Shown here: piece by piece, positions 24,750-41,106 of the stretch
Position numbering within the stretch: position 1 is the stretch's first letter
How the letters are laid out: each line of letters opens with the position of its first letter
NCBI GenBank assembly: GCA_003640385.1
Contig: RCAB01000082.1
Location: 1-64,000 of the forward strand
DNA from: Setaria digitata
Lineage: Eukaryota; Nematoda; Chromadorea; Rhabditida; Setariidae
Direction of reading: 5' to 3'
DNA length: 64,000 nt
Notes under the pieces: model-generated
Databases searched by the model: none
Told to the model about the DNA's origin: nothing
What the model saw: only the letters and a program-made list of their open reading frames with translations
Program-made: the position numbers and the translations under genes

Positions 24750-26401
24750 CGTATTATTGCGTTTTACACCAATTTCTAATCTGAAATGCTCACGTTAACT
24801 TAAACTCTTTCTTAAATTTGAGTTCACGTAACTTTTGTAATGATTAAAATTTGATTGACTTTATTTATTTATTTTTTTATTGATTGTAATGGCTCACGTA
24901 AACTTAATATGGAATTAAATTCGATTTTTGGGATTTAAATACAATGAAATAATTGTAATTCGTTAAAATTTGATTCTTTAACCTAATTAGTCTTCTGCTT
25001 TTGAAAATATTATCCCCACAATAATATATTTAAATTATTATTATCATCATTATGTTTTCTTTTTTTCATATTATTCCGTACATGTTCATATGCTCATAAA
25101 ACAAATGCTCATATTAATTGTGAATTAATTAATATGCATTTTGTACATACTCTTCGAATAATTAATAAATTCACATAGTCCTTTCTATTTCTGCTTCTGT
25201 AATGATCGAAAATCGGCTTTTCGTTTCAAAAGTTATAAAGCACGTTGTTGAGATGTTTTATTTGTTTTATTTCGAAATTTTAATCTTATGAAATTTAATT
25301 GAAAGCAATTATTTGAAGGCTATATAAATTCGCAGGAATTTTTTCAATTATTACGATAAATAAAAAGAAAATTTTCAAAAAAAAAAAGTCTTTAAAGGCA
25401 GTCTTTTTTCATGCTGTAATATTAAAATGCTTTTTTTTTACTAGAATTGTATATGAATTAATTACTTTATCACGGATCAATTTCCAATTATGATTATGTA
25501 TTTTTTGTTTGTATATATATACAATTTCGAGATGCATTCCAAATAAGGTAAATAATTAACAAATATATATATATTATAGTCAATGGTGTTATAGAGAAAT
25601 AGAAACTAATTTTCATGATTTATAATTATGTGATTTTTTTTTCTCCCAGTAAATAATTAATAGTTCAAGTTAATTAAAGGTTGTCCTACAAAAATATAAT
25701 GTTCATTTGTTAATTATTAGTTGCAATATATAAAATATCGTGTACATCGTGTTATTTCATCATACAATTTTAAAACGAACTTTTAGATTTAGAAACTAAT
25801 TTAATGAGTTGGAAATAAATCAAATAATTAAAATGAAAATTCCCTAACAAAAAATAAAAAAAAAAAAAAGTAATATACCAACCGAACTGATTTTAATTTG
25901 GCCGTGATGAGGAGGAGGAGGAATATGCCGGTGGATAGTAAATTTTGAAGAAAAAAAAAAAAAAAAAAAGCACTTTTTGAAATTGAAACTGTATCAACTG
26001 TTTTTTACTGTGTAGATGTTTTTTTCTTTGTTTAAACTAGAATCATTATTTCAGCTCGTTAAGTTTGCTTCCGGTCTGATAGTGAAAAATGAAATTTAAT
26101 GCTTTCCGTCAAAAAAAAAAAAAAAAGCCGAAAATTTTCGATTTTGGAAGAAAAATGAGAAAAGGGAAAAAACACAGGGACACAGAAAATTGCACCCCAT
26201 TCCTTCACAAATTATAAATTTTTTCTCCTCTTTCATCGGACTTTTCATCTAAGCAAATATCATCATAAATGTGATATACTTACCTAGATTAGAGACAGGA
26301 AAGAAAGTATTCAGTCGGCAAAATCATATTTGGTAATCTTAGACGGATTTTACTTCATTCAGCTCACCACGGTCCCGGTCTCAGTGGGAAAGAAATTTTA
26401 G

Positions 26402-26543
26402 ATGAAATTCACGTGAAAAATATTTGAAAAAATATATATATATTTTGTGATGATATATAATATTTTTTCATGTAAATTTCATTTAAAAATATTGATGGAC
26501 AATTATCATATATACAGTTGTCCATTAATATTTTTCAATGGAA
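26402..26543 (+). ncRNA. Candidate structured RNA / pre-miRNA-like hairpin
   Basis: The stem 26477-26502 pairs with 26518-26543 in 25 of 26 positions (two are G-T, which become G-U in a plus-strand RNA), with a 15-base loop. The only mismatch is 26484/26536. These are the dimensions of a microRNA precursor. A second inverted repeat overlaps it: 26402-26423 pairs with about 26461-26483, so the two folds compete. No identical microRNA is known to me. It could instead be the palindromic remnant of a small transposable element. The structure is directly visible; transcription is not shown. Confidence 0.4.
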
Positions 26544-27547
26544 AAAAAAAGATTTTCTCAAAAATAATAGCGGTCATTGAGATAAGTTGGTATAAATTAA
26601 TATGCAAAAAAAAAAAAAAAAAAAAAAAACCAAATTCAGGTTTGTGCATTTTTCCAGCAGAAGTTTCCAATTTGGATGGAACGGTCTCATAACTTGACAG
26701 TCTTTCGAATAAAATTGCCAAAAATTTGATAATTAGACGGAGAGGACACTGGCAACTAAAAATGTTCCGAAAAACAAACAAGTCGAGGATAAGAAATGCA
26801 TTTCAGAAACTAACCGAACTGTAGCAGATAACTTATTTAGTAATAGAACAAGCATAACATGAAAATTTAGATTTACAAATTCTAATCATCATAATCATAA
26901 ATAAATATGACTACGAATGTCCTACTAAGCATAACTTCTAAGTCAGAAAGAGATTAATTAATTGCAATATATAAATGCAAAAATTCCATTAGAATCATGA
27001 GCTCTTTTTGCTGAATTCAAAGATAATTGTGAATTTTGCTAGAAATTACAATATGAAGTAATAAAATTGAAAATCTTGATGAGTCGAATATAAATCTTGA
27101 AATCAATAGAAAATTCATGAATCTAAGCGAATGAAGAATCTGATAACTAGTAGCCGCTCCGCCTATTGTTCGAAAAAGCTCAAAATTCTAAATTCTATAT
27201 AATTATATAAACCAATTTAGATACTAGAGTGTATCAAAAAATATATCAAAATAACAAAGATTTAATCTCTTTCTAACCGAAATTTCAACAAAATTTTTTA
27301 ATCTCAGGCAGTATTTGGCAGCTTGAGAACCACTTCAAAATATTTATTCCTTATGTTTCAGCGGCAAAAAAAAAAAAAAAAAAAGGAAAAGTCATCTAAG
27401 ATTTTATGGAATACCAGAATAAGGTGATAAAAACCTAAAATTAAAGATCAGACAAATCAATATATTTTAGCATTACATGTAAAATGAATGAAACCTCTCT
27501 AGCCTAATAAAAACATGTTTTTGCGACAAAGAACAATAATAATACAT

Positions 27548-27553
27548 TTTATT
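27548..27553 (-). terminator. Polyadenylation signal of the OSCP gene
   Basis: AATAAA on the minus strand, about 75 bases beyond the stop codon, the only close candidate. Confidence 0.6.
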
Positions 27554-27628
27554 GGCAAAAGACAAGCTTGGATCACATAAAAAATGGGCAAAGATTAAAA
27601 CAGCTAAAGGCTTCTAAACTTTTTGAAT

Positions 27629-31380
<3,752 letters not shown>

Positions 31381-32116
31381 TCTTGCTATGTGTAAATAAT
31401 GGAGCAGTTAGTGATGAAAAAAAAAAAAAAAAGTTTGCAACATAGAAAGTATATTTCATGGAAAGTTTTCATTTGAGCCGAATAATATTAATTTGTTCAA
31501 AGAGTTCTTTTTTAAAAATCTGAAAACAAATCTTCAAGAATCATAACTGCTTGTAATGCCCATAATCTTTGTTATACACTATTTCGTACTTTCACTTGCA
31601 ATCGTTAGCAATATTGGAAAAAAGATCCAGAACTCGGTCAAATTCCTCCAGTTGTCAATCCTATCCTATCTCAGAGACTAATAATGAACCCTTTCCACCT
31701 TCTCACATGCGCACCGCGATTCCTCACCTCTAACTCCCCCGACTTCCCAAGAGAAACACTGATAACTATTCGTTACACATTTTAACGCAGCCCATTGTGT
31801 GCATTTCATTTCCACCTTTTTTCTTGGTTCAGGGATTAGGTAAAATTGAGGCTTGGGAGGTTTGTCAGTTTCTCGAGACTAGGTGGGTCTGGTTTTTAGA
31901 TATCTGGGTATGTCTAAAAATGAGACTCATTTGTGCTTGAATAGGATATAGAGATTCCGAATATCACGAAATGAAGTAAGTAATTAAGTTGGAATTAGAG
32001 TCTAACCTCTGAAATGAACCATATTGCGCTGTGCCAGCATAGTTTTTCTTTTTTCTAGTGATATGTTGATAAACTTTTTAACATTTATTCCCGTTTTAGC
32101 TATCTGCAGGATAAGA
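31381..32116. promoter_or_regulatory. Divergent promoter region
   Basis: Spacer between the starts of the OSCP gene (-) and the CCDC86-like gene (+). About 31660-31760 is locally richer in C and pyrimidines (CCTCTAACTCCCCCGACTTC) than the surrounding DNA. An acceptor (ATCTGCAG, ending 32109) lies seven bases before the next start codon and may be a spliced-leader site. No TATA box or named motif can be claimed. Confidence 0.45.
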
Positions 32117-33341
32117 ATGACGCAAGAAGTAGACGGATTGAGCATCTGTAATGTGAGTACATCGGCAAATGAATATGTAACTGATAATACTATGGAAGTA
32201 GATGGTGTTACTTCTGCTGATACTAGCAGCACGAATAAGGTTGTAGTACGTAAACCTAGATCAGGTCGGTGGTGGAAATCGGTTCGAAAGGAGAGGTAAG
32301 ATTCATTTTCGTCTTAATATGGATTGTAGATTTCATTTATTCCACATATCTTTTAGAGAAAATGGCTTTCAGAAGTTTCTTGTCGTATAAGTGGAATGGT
32401 AAAACTGTAAAAATATTTTAATTATTCAGCAGTAAGTCTTTATAGGATTTGACTTTATTAAAGATTCGCTTTGAGATAAAATGAAACAGATTGGTATGAT
32501 GTATCTTGAGGTATGTCCTGCGTAATAATTTCTCTAAGCTTTAGAAAACTGTTCAAAGGTGTAATTAAAATAATAAGATTAATATAAAACTGAGTGACTA
32601 GAGAAATGACTAACTTAGTTTTCATAGATACTAATGGAAGATCGACGAATAAAGTAGAATATTAAGCGCTAAATCTTATAAAATGCAAGGAGGAAAAATT
32701 TTTTATGGCAAAAAGTGGTCGAAGTAGATAAGATAGTGTATTACTTCTAGCTTCCACTAAATCATAACTGGAGTTATTTATTAGTTATTAAATTAATTTC
32801 TTAATTACTGATGTGTATTTGGAACTGGAGTGAATTAAATTTCAGATCATCCGCTGTTGTAAAAGTGAAACCATTGAAGTCCTCATGGGAACATAAAATG
32901 CGAATAAAAGCAGAACTGGAAAACGTCAAAAAGATGCAGAAGGAAGTACGTGATAAACTAGCAGCTAAAAAAGCAGTAAGTATTTACTACTGTGCTAAGC
33001 TTCTGAGCTTTTCATTCTCATTCAGGAGTGATAAAATACTTTTTTTGCTAGAATTGTTCAGCTTTAGTAGAATTCATTGTTGTGTTTTATCGAAAGTGGT
33101 ATTGTTTGTAATTACGATTTGGTGTTTCAAGATGAGTGAAAATTTTTTGTTCTTCGAATATATTTTGTTTCGTATTTTTTTCCTCCTTCAGGCTAAAATA
33201 GAAGCCCGGAAGGAGCATGAAAGAAGACGGATAGAAAATGAAAAGAAAGCGGAAGTCGTTCAGGTTATTAAGAATATAGAAAAACTAAGGAAAACGAAAA
33301 AGAAATTGCTAAGGAAAATCGAGAAGCGTGATACGAATTAA
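32117..33341 (+). CDS. CCDC86/Cgr1-family nucleolar protein
   Basis: Three exons, 32117-32295, 32846-32975 and 33192-33341; 152 residues. The N-terminal ~45 residues are acidic and Ser/Thr-rich. From residue about 50 the family core begins with GRWWKSVRKER, followed by KSSWEHKMRIKAELENVK and a long, highly charged helical stretch rich in Lys, Arg and Glu (likely coiled coil), ending KLLRKIEKRDTN. Yeast Cgr1 is needed for ribosomal RNA processing and 60S subunit assembly, and human CCDC86 is nucleolar and associates with mitotic chromosomes. By homology this is a ribosome-biogenesis factor. The short 7-base leader after an acceptor fits trans-splicing. The TRAX gene follows 736 bp downstream on the same strand. 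Confidence 0.88.
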
Positions 33342-34077
33342 TATTCAAGAATTATTTCTTTGCAATGTCTTTTTCTCTTATTGTTGATTAACCGATTATT
33401 GAAATTAATTAAAATTGATTTTCGTGACTTATTTGTTTGAATTAGTTTAGGGTAGTAAAGATGTACGGAATTAGTAGGCGAGAAGAAATTGAGGTGGTGG
33501 GTTTCCTTTCTGTTCTCCAGTAAGGAGAAAGAGACTGGAGACGGTCAGTGTTGTTAGTTCTTCTAATGCATAGTATTAAATGAAAAAAGCTTTCCAGTTT
33601 GAAAAGGTTAAACTTCAGAATTTGAGAAACTTTTTAAGCACCACATTGATTTTTGATTCTTTGGGACTATTTATTAAAAATTTTGTCTGTGATCTAGTCT
33701 AATTGAATTCAACTTCTGATAGGATGGGAGAATTGTTGCAAAAAATACATACTATAAAATAAATTGTTTTATACCGGTCCTTGAATTTTGCTAGATTTGT
33801 TTATGTTTATTTGTTGCAATCAAAAGTGAATATCTTATTAGTGCTTTATTACCAAAGACGTTGTAATGTTTTGGTGGTTCATGATACTTTGTATCATTGA
33901 CGTAATCAGTTTCGAAGCTGAGGAGTAAAGGACCAGTTAAGTTTTAAGGTGGAAAGTTTATAGCAAGTAGTTATAAATTCATTAAACAGTGAAGTAGTTT
34001 TTATAGAGTTATATGTTTTTCAGTAACTGTTATGTGATGGTAATTTTATATCCTTTTTTTGAAGCTATAAAACAAAG
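33342..34077. other. Intergenic gap before the TRAX gene
   Basis: Contains the CCDC86 3' UTR. A clear acceptor (TATGTTTTTCAG, ending 34023) sits 54 bases before the TRAX start codon with no plausible upstream exon, so it is probably a spliced-leader acceptor. Same-strand spacing of about 0.7 kb would allow an operon but does not prove one. Confidence 0.5.
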
Positions 34078-37000
34078 ATGTCCAATACGCAGCCAAGTTC
34101 AGGACAATCAAATGGTGGAGGGCGACTTTGTTACAAGCGAAGTCACGATAATATTACCGACGATAGTAATAGTTCAAGTTCATCAAGACAACAACGAGCT
34201 CTTGTTGAGGATGAAAGACAAGATTTCATTAATTATCAAAAAGGCAAGTCTTAATATTGGATAGAATCCATTTACTTTCTTTCGTTCTTGGCATCTTTTT
34301 TATTAATATGAAGCGGTGCTTTAGATGTATTCTTTTCTTTTGAGGGGAGGAGGGTTCCATTTTATGCGCATTATTGGAATTACGCAATTTTCTGGTAGAT
34401 ATACGTAGAATTTAAATAGGATATACATCTTAATAATTTGTGTATTGAAGCTTCACAACAAGAAAAGTTATGGTATAAGTTCGTTTTTCTTTCTTTTCTT
34501 TTTCCTAACATCTCTTAAAGATTGTTAGTTACGGGCGTGAAAAGCGAAAGGTCGAAAATGTTGACAAAAATTGTTTAATACGAGATAGTGTTTTGAAATG
34601 ATATCTGCACCGTGAGTATTTTTATCGCTACCGGGTCTAAGAAATTTTTTCAGAAATGGACGAAAGACGTGATCGATATGAGAGGATCGTTAAACAGTCA
34701 CGAGATGTTATAATTGAATGTAAACGAATCATATTCCAGTTACACCGTATAATCACCGCTGATACCTCTGTTGATAAAGGTGCATGTTGGTTTCATTGGA
34801 AAGTCTGAATTTTCTCTTTACATTATAAGTTTCTGGATGAACATATTTGATAAGTTGATGAATAAGGTCTAGTTCATGATGTGATCTTATTTACAGTTCG
34901 AATACTCTTCCAGAAAAGTAACTAGGGTTCATTTTTCTGTCTTCAACTATTGTCAATAGACTTGTTTCATATGACAGACATGCTCATTTGTGCGGGATTA
35001 TTCCCCAAGAGCAAATTTATTTAATAAGATCGCTTTAGCTGTATTAGCTTAGATAGTGTTAATCTTTCACTGTTAATGTAAATAATCAATAGTAGATAGA
35101 ATTTCAATATTCTGGCATTAGTGACCGGACTTTATACTCAACTGCCATTTCTAGGCGTTTTTGATATTTTTCAGCACAAGATATTTTAATCCACTCCCTT
35201 GCTAATGTCATCATAAATTAATGTATATGTAGCGAGAAGTAAAAAAGACAATGAATTTATCATAACAGTAACGAATTTTTCGTAATCCATATTATCTGAT
35301 ACATGGAACTCTTTATTTGTTTTTAGAAGCAGTACTGAAAGAAGCATATAAACGATTCAGTAATGTGCGTGACAAAATGCTGCGACAAATGGCGAAGGAA
35401 CTGTATAGTCTGGATCAATATTATTATATAAAGTCATATGATTGGGCTCTTGAAGGTACTTTTTATTTTCACCACCCGTTTTTGGAATATCTTCTCTTTA
35501 GCTGACCATTTTTTTTTTTTAATTTTTTTTTTCCTTTTAGTAGTTCATTGATAAAGAGTGGAAATTTTGAGGTGCTATGTAAATATTATTTCGCATTTAA
35601 TGAGGAATTCTTCATTTTGCAAACATACCAAAAGTTCTGTGCTATTGCAACTTGGTTAGGGCATTTAATTTTTATGAGCGAAGTAAGTTTAATTATTTTA
35701 AACGATAAGAGGAATGTCTATTCATTTTTTTTAATGCTCGGTTAAGAAGATTAATGGTTTGCTAATTTATTTTCAGAATACATTGAGGCCATGGCATTCT
35801 ACAAATTCCTGAAGTCGGGTGAAGTACTTTTGTACACTGAAGTAGTTGATGCATTACAGTTTGTTGATGCAGATAATGAAGAAAAGAAAAGGTAACTTTT
35901 ACTTTCGTTTCCCTGAATTTCAATTTACCTGTTTTATTGATTCAGTATAGCATATAATTTAGTTCATATCAAGTATGATTTAGTAAAGGTTTGGTTGTTC
36001 TTTTTTTCGGATGATTAGTAAAAACTTCTGACTTATGATGGCCATTTTACCATCTTTTGTTAAAATTGATAATTTTGTAGCCTGTTATAGTTGTAAAAGA
36101 CGATATTTCGTAAAATTAAAGTTGATTTTGTAAGGGATTTTCCAAATCCTTCAGAAAGATTTGTTATTACATTAAATATGATTTATAAATATGATTTACT
36201 TTATTAAGATGAAGGTTGTTTTAACCAAGGTAAATGTTGTATCTTTAAGACTTTATATAGAACTACCTGAAACAACATATTTGATGGGACTCTTCGATGT
36301 GGGCGGCGAACTGATGAGACTTGCTGTTAGTGAGGTTCGTTAAATTTGAAATTTTTGCAATTCGTTCATCTCTTGCAATGAGATTTTGCGACAAACTATA
36401 AAAGTCAGGTAAATTCACATCTTATTTTTGTGCTTACTAATGAAAGCGAATGTTACATCTTTAGTCAGCAAACCAGATGTAAAGTGCTATCTATACTTGT
36501 GGTTTGACTTGGCATAGCTACATAGCATATCAAACTGTTTCAACCTGAAGAAGCTATGGTATCAGCAGCTGTCTACTCCATCATCTAGTAATTAAAAGGA
36601 CGATAAAAGTAATTTAAAGTGAATGAATGTCTAAAGTTTTGAGTTTGTAGATTTCATCAGGCAATTGTAATACGACTATAAGTGTTGTTAATTACATGCG
36701 CTTATTGCATGGGTGCTACGAATTTCTGGGCAATATAACTCACAGTTCAGACTGGAAGAAAAAATCCCAGGTTTTCCGAGATTCTTTGATGAAGGTTCTT
36801 ATTTTCTTTTCCTCTTTGATTTAAAGGCGCCTATCGATCCTACAATTTTTTCTTTTATATTTTTTTAATAATCTCAAGTTATGTCAATAATAACTGCTTT
36901 AGTGAGGGTCAGTTTTTGAAATAGAAGCTTTAAAAGGTTTAAAATCATATGAAAGAGGTTTGAAAGGAAAGTTCGTAGCTACATGAGTGTTTTTGTTGGT

Positions 37001-37143
37001 TGCAGTATTTTTTATTTGTTATTCCAAATGTTTGATATTTTGTACAATATGAAGCTTTTTTTCAGGTTGAAAACGCTCTCTATAAGTGGAAAATCCGCGA
37101 GAAAGACATGCCTGCAGTACCACTAAATGTCGAAACAAACTAA
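34078..37143 (+). CDS. tsnax: TRAX, translin-associated factor X (C3PO endoribonuclease subunit)
   Basis: Seven exons: 34078-34243, 34654-34779, 35327-35455, 35777-35891, 36250-36334, 36651-36794, 37066-37143; 280 residues, near the family's ~290. With translin, TRAX forms C3PO, a ring-shaped RNase that removes the nicked passenger strand of siRNAs and trims tRNA ends. The N-terminus has a basic RKR-like patch and disordered Ser-rich sequence; the helical core starts at DERRDRYERIVKQSRD. The four acidic residues of the RNase site are present: EYIEAMAF (E141, E144) and FDVGGELMRL (D195, E199). The protein is therefore predicted to be catalytically competent. The first intron starts with a textbook GC donor (AAAAG|GCAAGT). 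A candidate partner translin gene is not in this window. Confidence 0.95.
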
Positions 37144-37962
37144 TATTACCAGTTATCTTTTCCGATACAGAACCGGGTATTCAAGAAAAAATTGCCCAGT
37201 CTATTGTTAATATGCACAGTGATAGTAGTACCCACTGATAAAAAAAAAAGTTTTCGTCCTTTCCTCACAAATGGTTTGTCGGATCGATTTATTATAAATG
37301 AAATAGTGATTTCCCCGTCACAAATAAGAATGCTGTTGGTCCCATTCTACTTCAGCTCTGCTGTTGCTGTTGGAGCAGTGGAAGAGTTTCAAGTGTCTAA
37401 GAAGCAGTTTTTGTCGTTATTTTTATTATAATTGTAGAGTTGATAAATATTTATCTTGTCGAAAATGTTTGTAGAAAGTACTGTTGATTTTTCTTTTCTG
37501 AGTTTTCTGAGTCATTAATATAATAATTTTTTATTGTACATTTCTGATAATAATGTTTTCGGACGAAATAATAACATTCTGTTCAAATTTTTAATATTTG
37601 AGTTATGTTTTGTGTTTTAAATATCCCTGTGTGCTGATAGTCATTCTTTCAACTTTTTATCAAAGTGAAAATTGAGTATATTCATCAGCCGCATTCTGCG
37701 TTTGCATTCATCATTAACATTGTATTATTATGAATATTCAACATCAATATTAGTGTTTAACATTCCAAAAAAAAAAAAAAAAAGTGTTTCCTCTGCATCG
37801 TTCGAAATTTTTCGTTCAGTTCAGTGTTTGATAAATTCCATAAATTTAAATGATTTCTTTCGTCGTATAAAGTATTCATTTTTTTTTTGTGTCTTGCACT
37901 TAATAAATTTTTAACAATTTTATTGAGTAAAAAAATGATTGATTTAGAGTGTCGTATTTTAC
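37144..37962. other. Convergent 3' region of TRAX and acyl-CoA synthetase
   Basis: Non-coding space between two facing genes. The candidate poly(A) signals are only about a dozen bases apart: AATAAA at 37902-37907 (+) and AATAAA at 37919-37924 read on the minus strand, 40 bp past the synthetase stop. The TRAX 3' UTR would then be about 760 nt. Confidence 0.5.
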
Positions 37963-40900
37963 TTAGGTTGTGTCACTTCCTTGATTCATTTTGGCCAATT
38001 CAATTCGTGCTATCTTACCAGTACTTGTAAGTGGCATATTGTTGATGAATTGAATGCCACCTTTTAGTTGTTTGTAGCTTGCAAATTTAGCTGAAATTAA
38101 AATATGCAATTTACAGTATGTTTATTTACAAAATTCCTTTTGCTCGGAAATAATAATTCTAATTGTTTCAGTAATACTTATTACCTATTTTATACATAAA
38201 CATTATATCGCATCGAATTTATTGGAATAGATTTAATTGATATGATATTATACATTCAAAATTTTTAATTCGTTCGCAAAATGATTTAATACTCATATCT
38301 TTCGAACCATCAATTAAATCATATCATTTTTATCAAATATCCTTTAACCTTTGTTCCTACTATATTGCATCAAACTTTATCCATTTATGATGCAAATTGT
38401 TAAACCATTATTCCGTCTTTTATAATTACCCTTATTTTGCACTTTTTTTTTTTAGTGCTTTTTCATTAGAGGATGCCAACTATGAATTTGTATAACATAC
38501 TGTTAATTAATCAGCGGATCCTATTAATTGATGCTACTAGTTATGTTGTTAAACAATACTATTAATTAGTTGATGAATCGTATTTTCGTCGGTTTGTGCT
38601 CCATCACGAAGTTTTATGTAGGCTTTTGGTAGTTGTCCACTGCAGTCATCAGGAATACCAACTACGGCGCATACTTCAACGTCTTTCAATTCCTGGATTG
38701 TTTCCTCAATTTCGTATGGTGATACCTACGAAATGATCAACTAATGATATTAACAAAGGATTGATTAATTAATTGATTCATGTGACATTCAAGAACTTTC
38801 TCCTCACTTACTAGCCAATAATCTAATGAAAATTCATTTTTTAATTCTAGTTTAAAATTTTCCATCCTTATTCACAATGGATCAAAGTTCATTATGGGAA
38901 AATTATAACCTGCCAACCACGAACTTTAATCATTTCCTTGATGCGACCAGTTATATAGATGAAATGATCAAAGTCATAGTATCCTAGATCACCAGTTCGA
39001 TACCAACCATCGATAAAAGTGTCACTGAAATATGCTCTTAAAATAAAATTCATTATCTTGAGGAGTGAATCGAATTCTGATAACAATAAGGAAATTCTCA
39101 ATTGATATCATACTTGATATTATCGATAACATTTTCCACATATCCTTTCATCATTGTTGCTGTCTTTAACCATATTTCACCGATCTCCATTTCTTCACAT
39201 TCCTCATCATTACTGGATGATTTCATAATCTGTATTTTTCAAATTTCAAATGAAATACTGCAATGATAAGCTGATATTTATAACATAACGATAATAACAA
39301 TATCAGTAAATTATTGATAAAAAAAGAGAAGAAGAATGTTATATGATCATAAATTTGAGAATAATCAAAGCTCAGACCCATTTTTAACCTTTTATCTTAT
39401 TATGCAATACTTTTTGCATGATTTTTACAAATTTTGGATTGTATTTGTATTTTGATAATCGATAAAAATTTTGATCAAACAAAAGGAATAGTTGAAGCTT
39501 AAATTATGTAATTATTAAAACGCATTTCTTATTAATCAGGATGGTGTAATCAATTAGTCCAGAAAAATTTAAGCTGACAGAGTGTTGAAGAAAATGAAAC
39601 TAAATGTTCATAAGTCACACTAGAACAAATTAGCTGAGCTCAGTCATAAAGCACGCACTAGGTGACTAAGAAAATTATGCTAGATTATGTGGTAGGAAAA
39701 TTACATCAGCAAAAAACGAGATCATCAGTTTCTCTCCTTTTCATCCAGATTCTCAAATAATTAAGATAATTAAAATTTTACTTTGCATTCAACATTCGGC
39801 AGCAATATTCCACAGCTTCCAATCTTTTCTTTCGAAAACAACGGTTGCATAAATACAAATGCGCCAGTTTCAGTTGTACCATACACTTGCAAAGAAAAAA
39901 AAAAAGTTTATCATTTAAAAAGTAATCAAACAAAAAACCAGCCATTTCATTAATCTTAATTAAATTTTAAGTGTTTGTTATCAAAATTCCTTCGTTTTCA
40001 TCATTTAAGAAGGTGAAATACATTTGACAATTTTTAATTTAAATTAAAAAAATTAAAAAACTAGGAAAATTGACTCACTTTGAATAATGTTTGTTTTTGG
40101 TAAACGTTGTTCGATCATTTTAATGAGTGATTTTTGAACATGCATTGATCCAACAAAAATGTGTTTTAATGAATGGAATATTTGAGGATTTAGATTGGGA
40201 CAAAAGGCAAGAAATTTCAATACAGTTGGTACTAGCAAAATTGTTGTAACCTAAATTTTACGAATTTGAAGTGTCTTTGGTTAAAAAAAAAAGAAAAAAA
40301 AAGAAAAACAAATTGTGATTTTGTCAAAATTTCGTAGCTTAGTGAAATTTTGTTTTTGGTCATTTTTTATTTCCTGAGAATACCAGTGGGATTAAAAAGA
40401 AAGTGAAATTTCATGTAAATATTTTTTCTTTTTTAACAGATATAAAATAAGAGGAAAAGGAAAAAAAGTGCTACCTGGTAATTGCGCAGCACTCGTAGAA
40501 ACTGTTCATTATTAAATTTTCGATTTATAATTATTCTTGTACCCAAGCTCAAAAGGCTAAATACAGTAAGCAGACCACCTGCATGAAAATACGGTAGTAC
40601 ACCGTATACCACATCAATGACATCCAGATGAACCATCTCATACTGATTACAACTGATCGTACTGGCTTTACTAAAAATATTTTGCTAATTAAATTAACTC
40701 AACTGTTCATTTAACTTCAGATTATATCCTAATTAGTAAGTGATTTGGATGTTAAGTGCAGGTCAAAAGGTACATGTGCAATTCAAGTAGCTACACAGTA
40801 AGCAATGTAGAAGATAGCTAAGATAGAAAATAGCTCAAATTATTGCTTCAAAATTTATTTTTGTTCCTTTAAAATGAAACTTCATTTTTAATCCGGATTT

Positions 40901-41024
40901 GTATCTGCCTGTGTGATCATATCAGCTTATCAATACATATCAAATATCAGTACGTATGACTTCATCAGCACTGTTCACGTATACTCTGCTGGTGTCTGTG
41001 CGGTGCATGGTGTCTTTTTGGTAT

Positions 41025-41106
<82 letters not shown>

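Larger units (their letters stand above)
24750..27628. other. Intergenic region between convergent genes
   Basis: AT-rich DNA with many A and T runs, short (AT)n tracts (for example about 26430-26445) and a strong stem-loop (26402-26543, separate entry). A possible poly(A) signal for the OSCP gene lies at 27548-27553 on the minus strand. No exon is supported. Confidence 0.55.
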
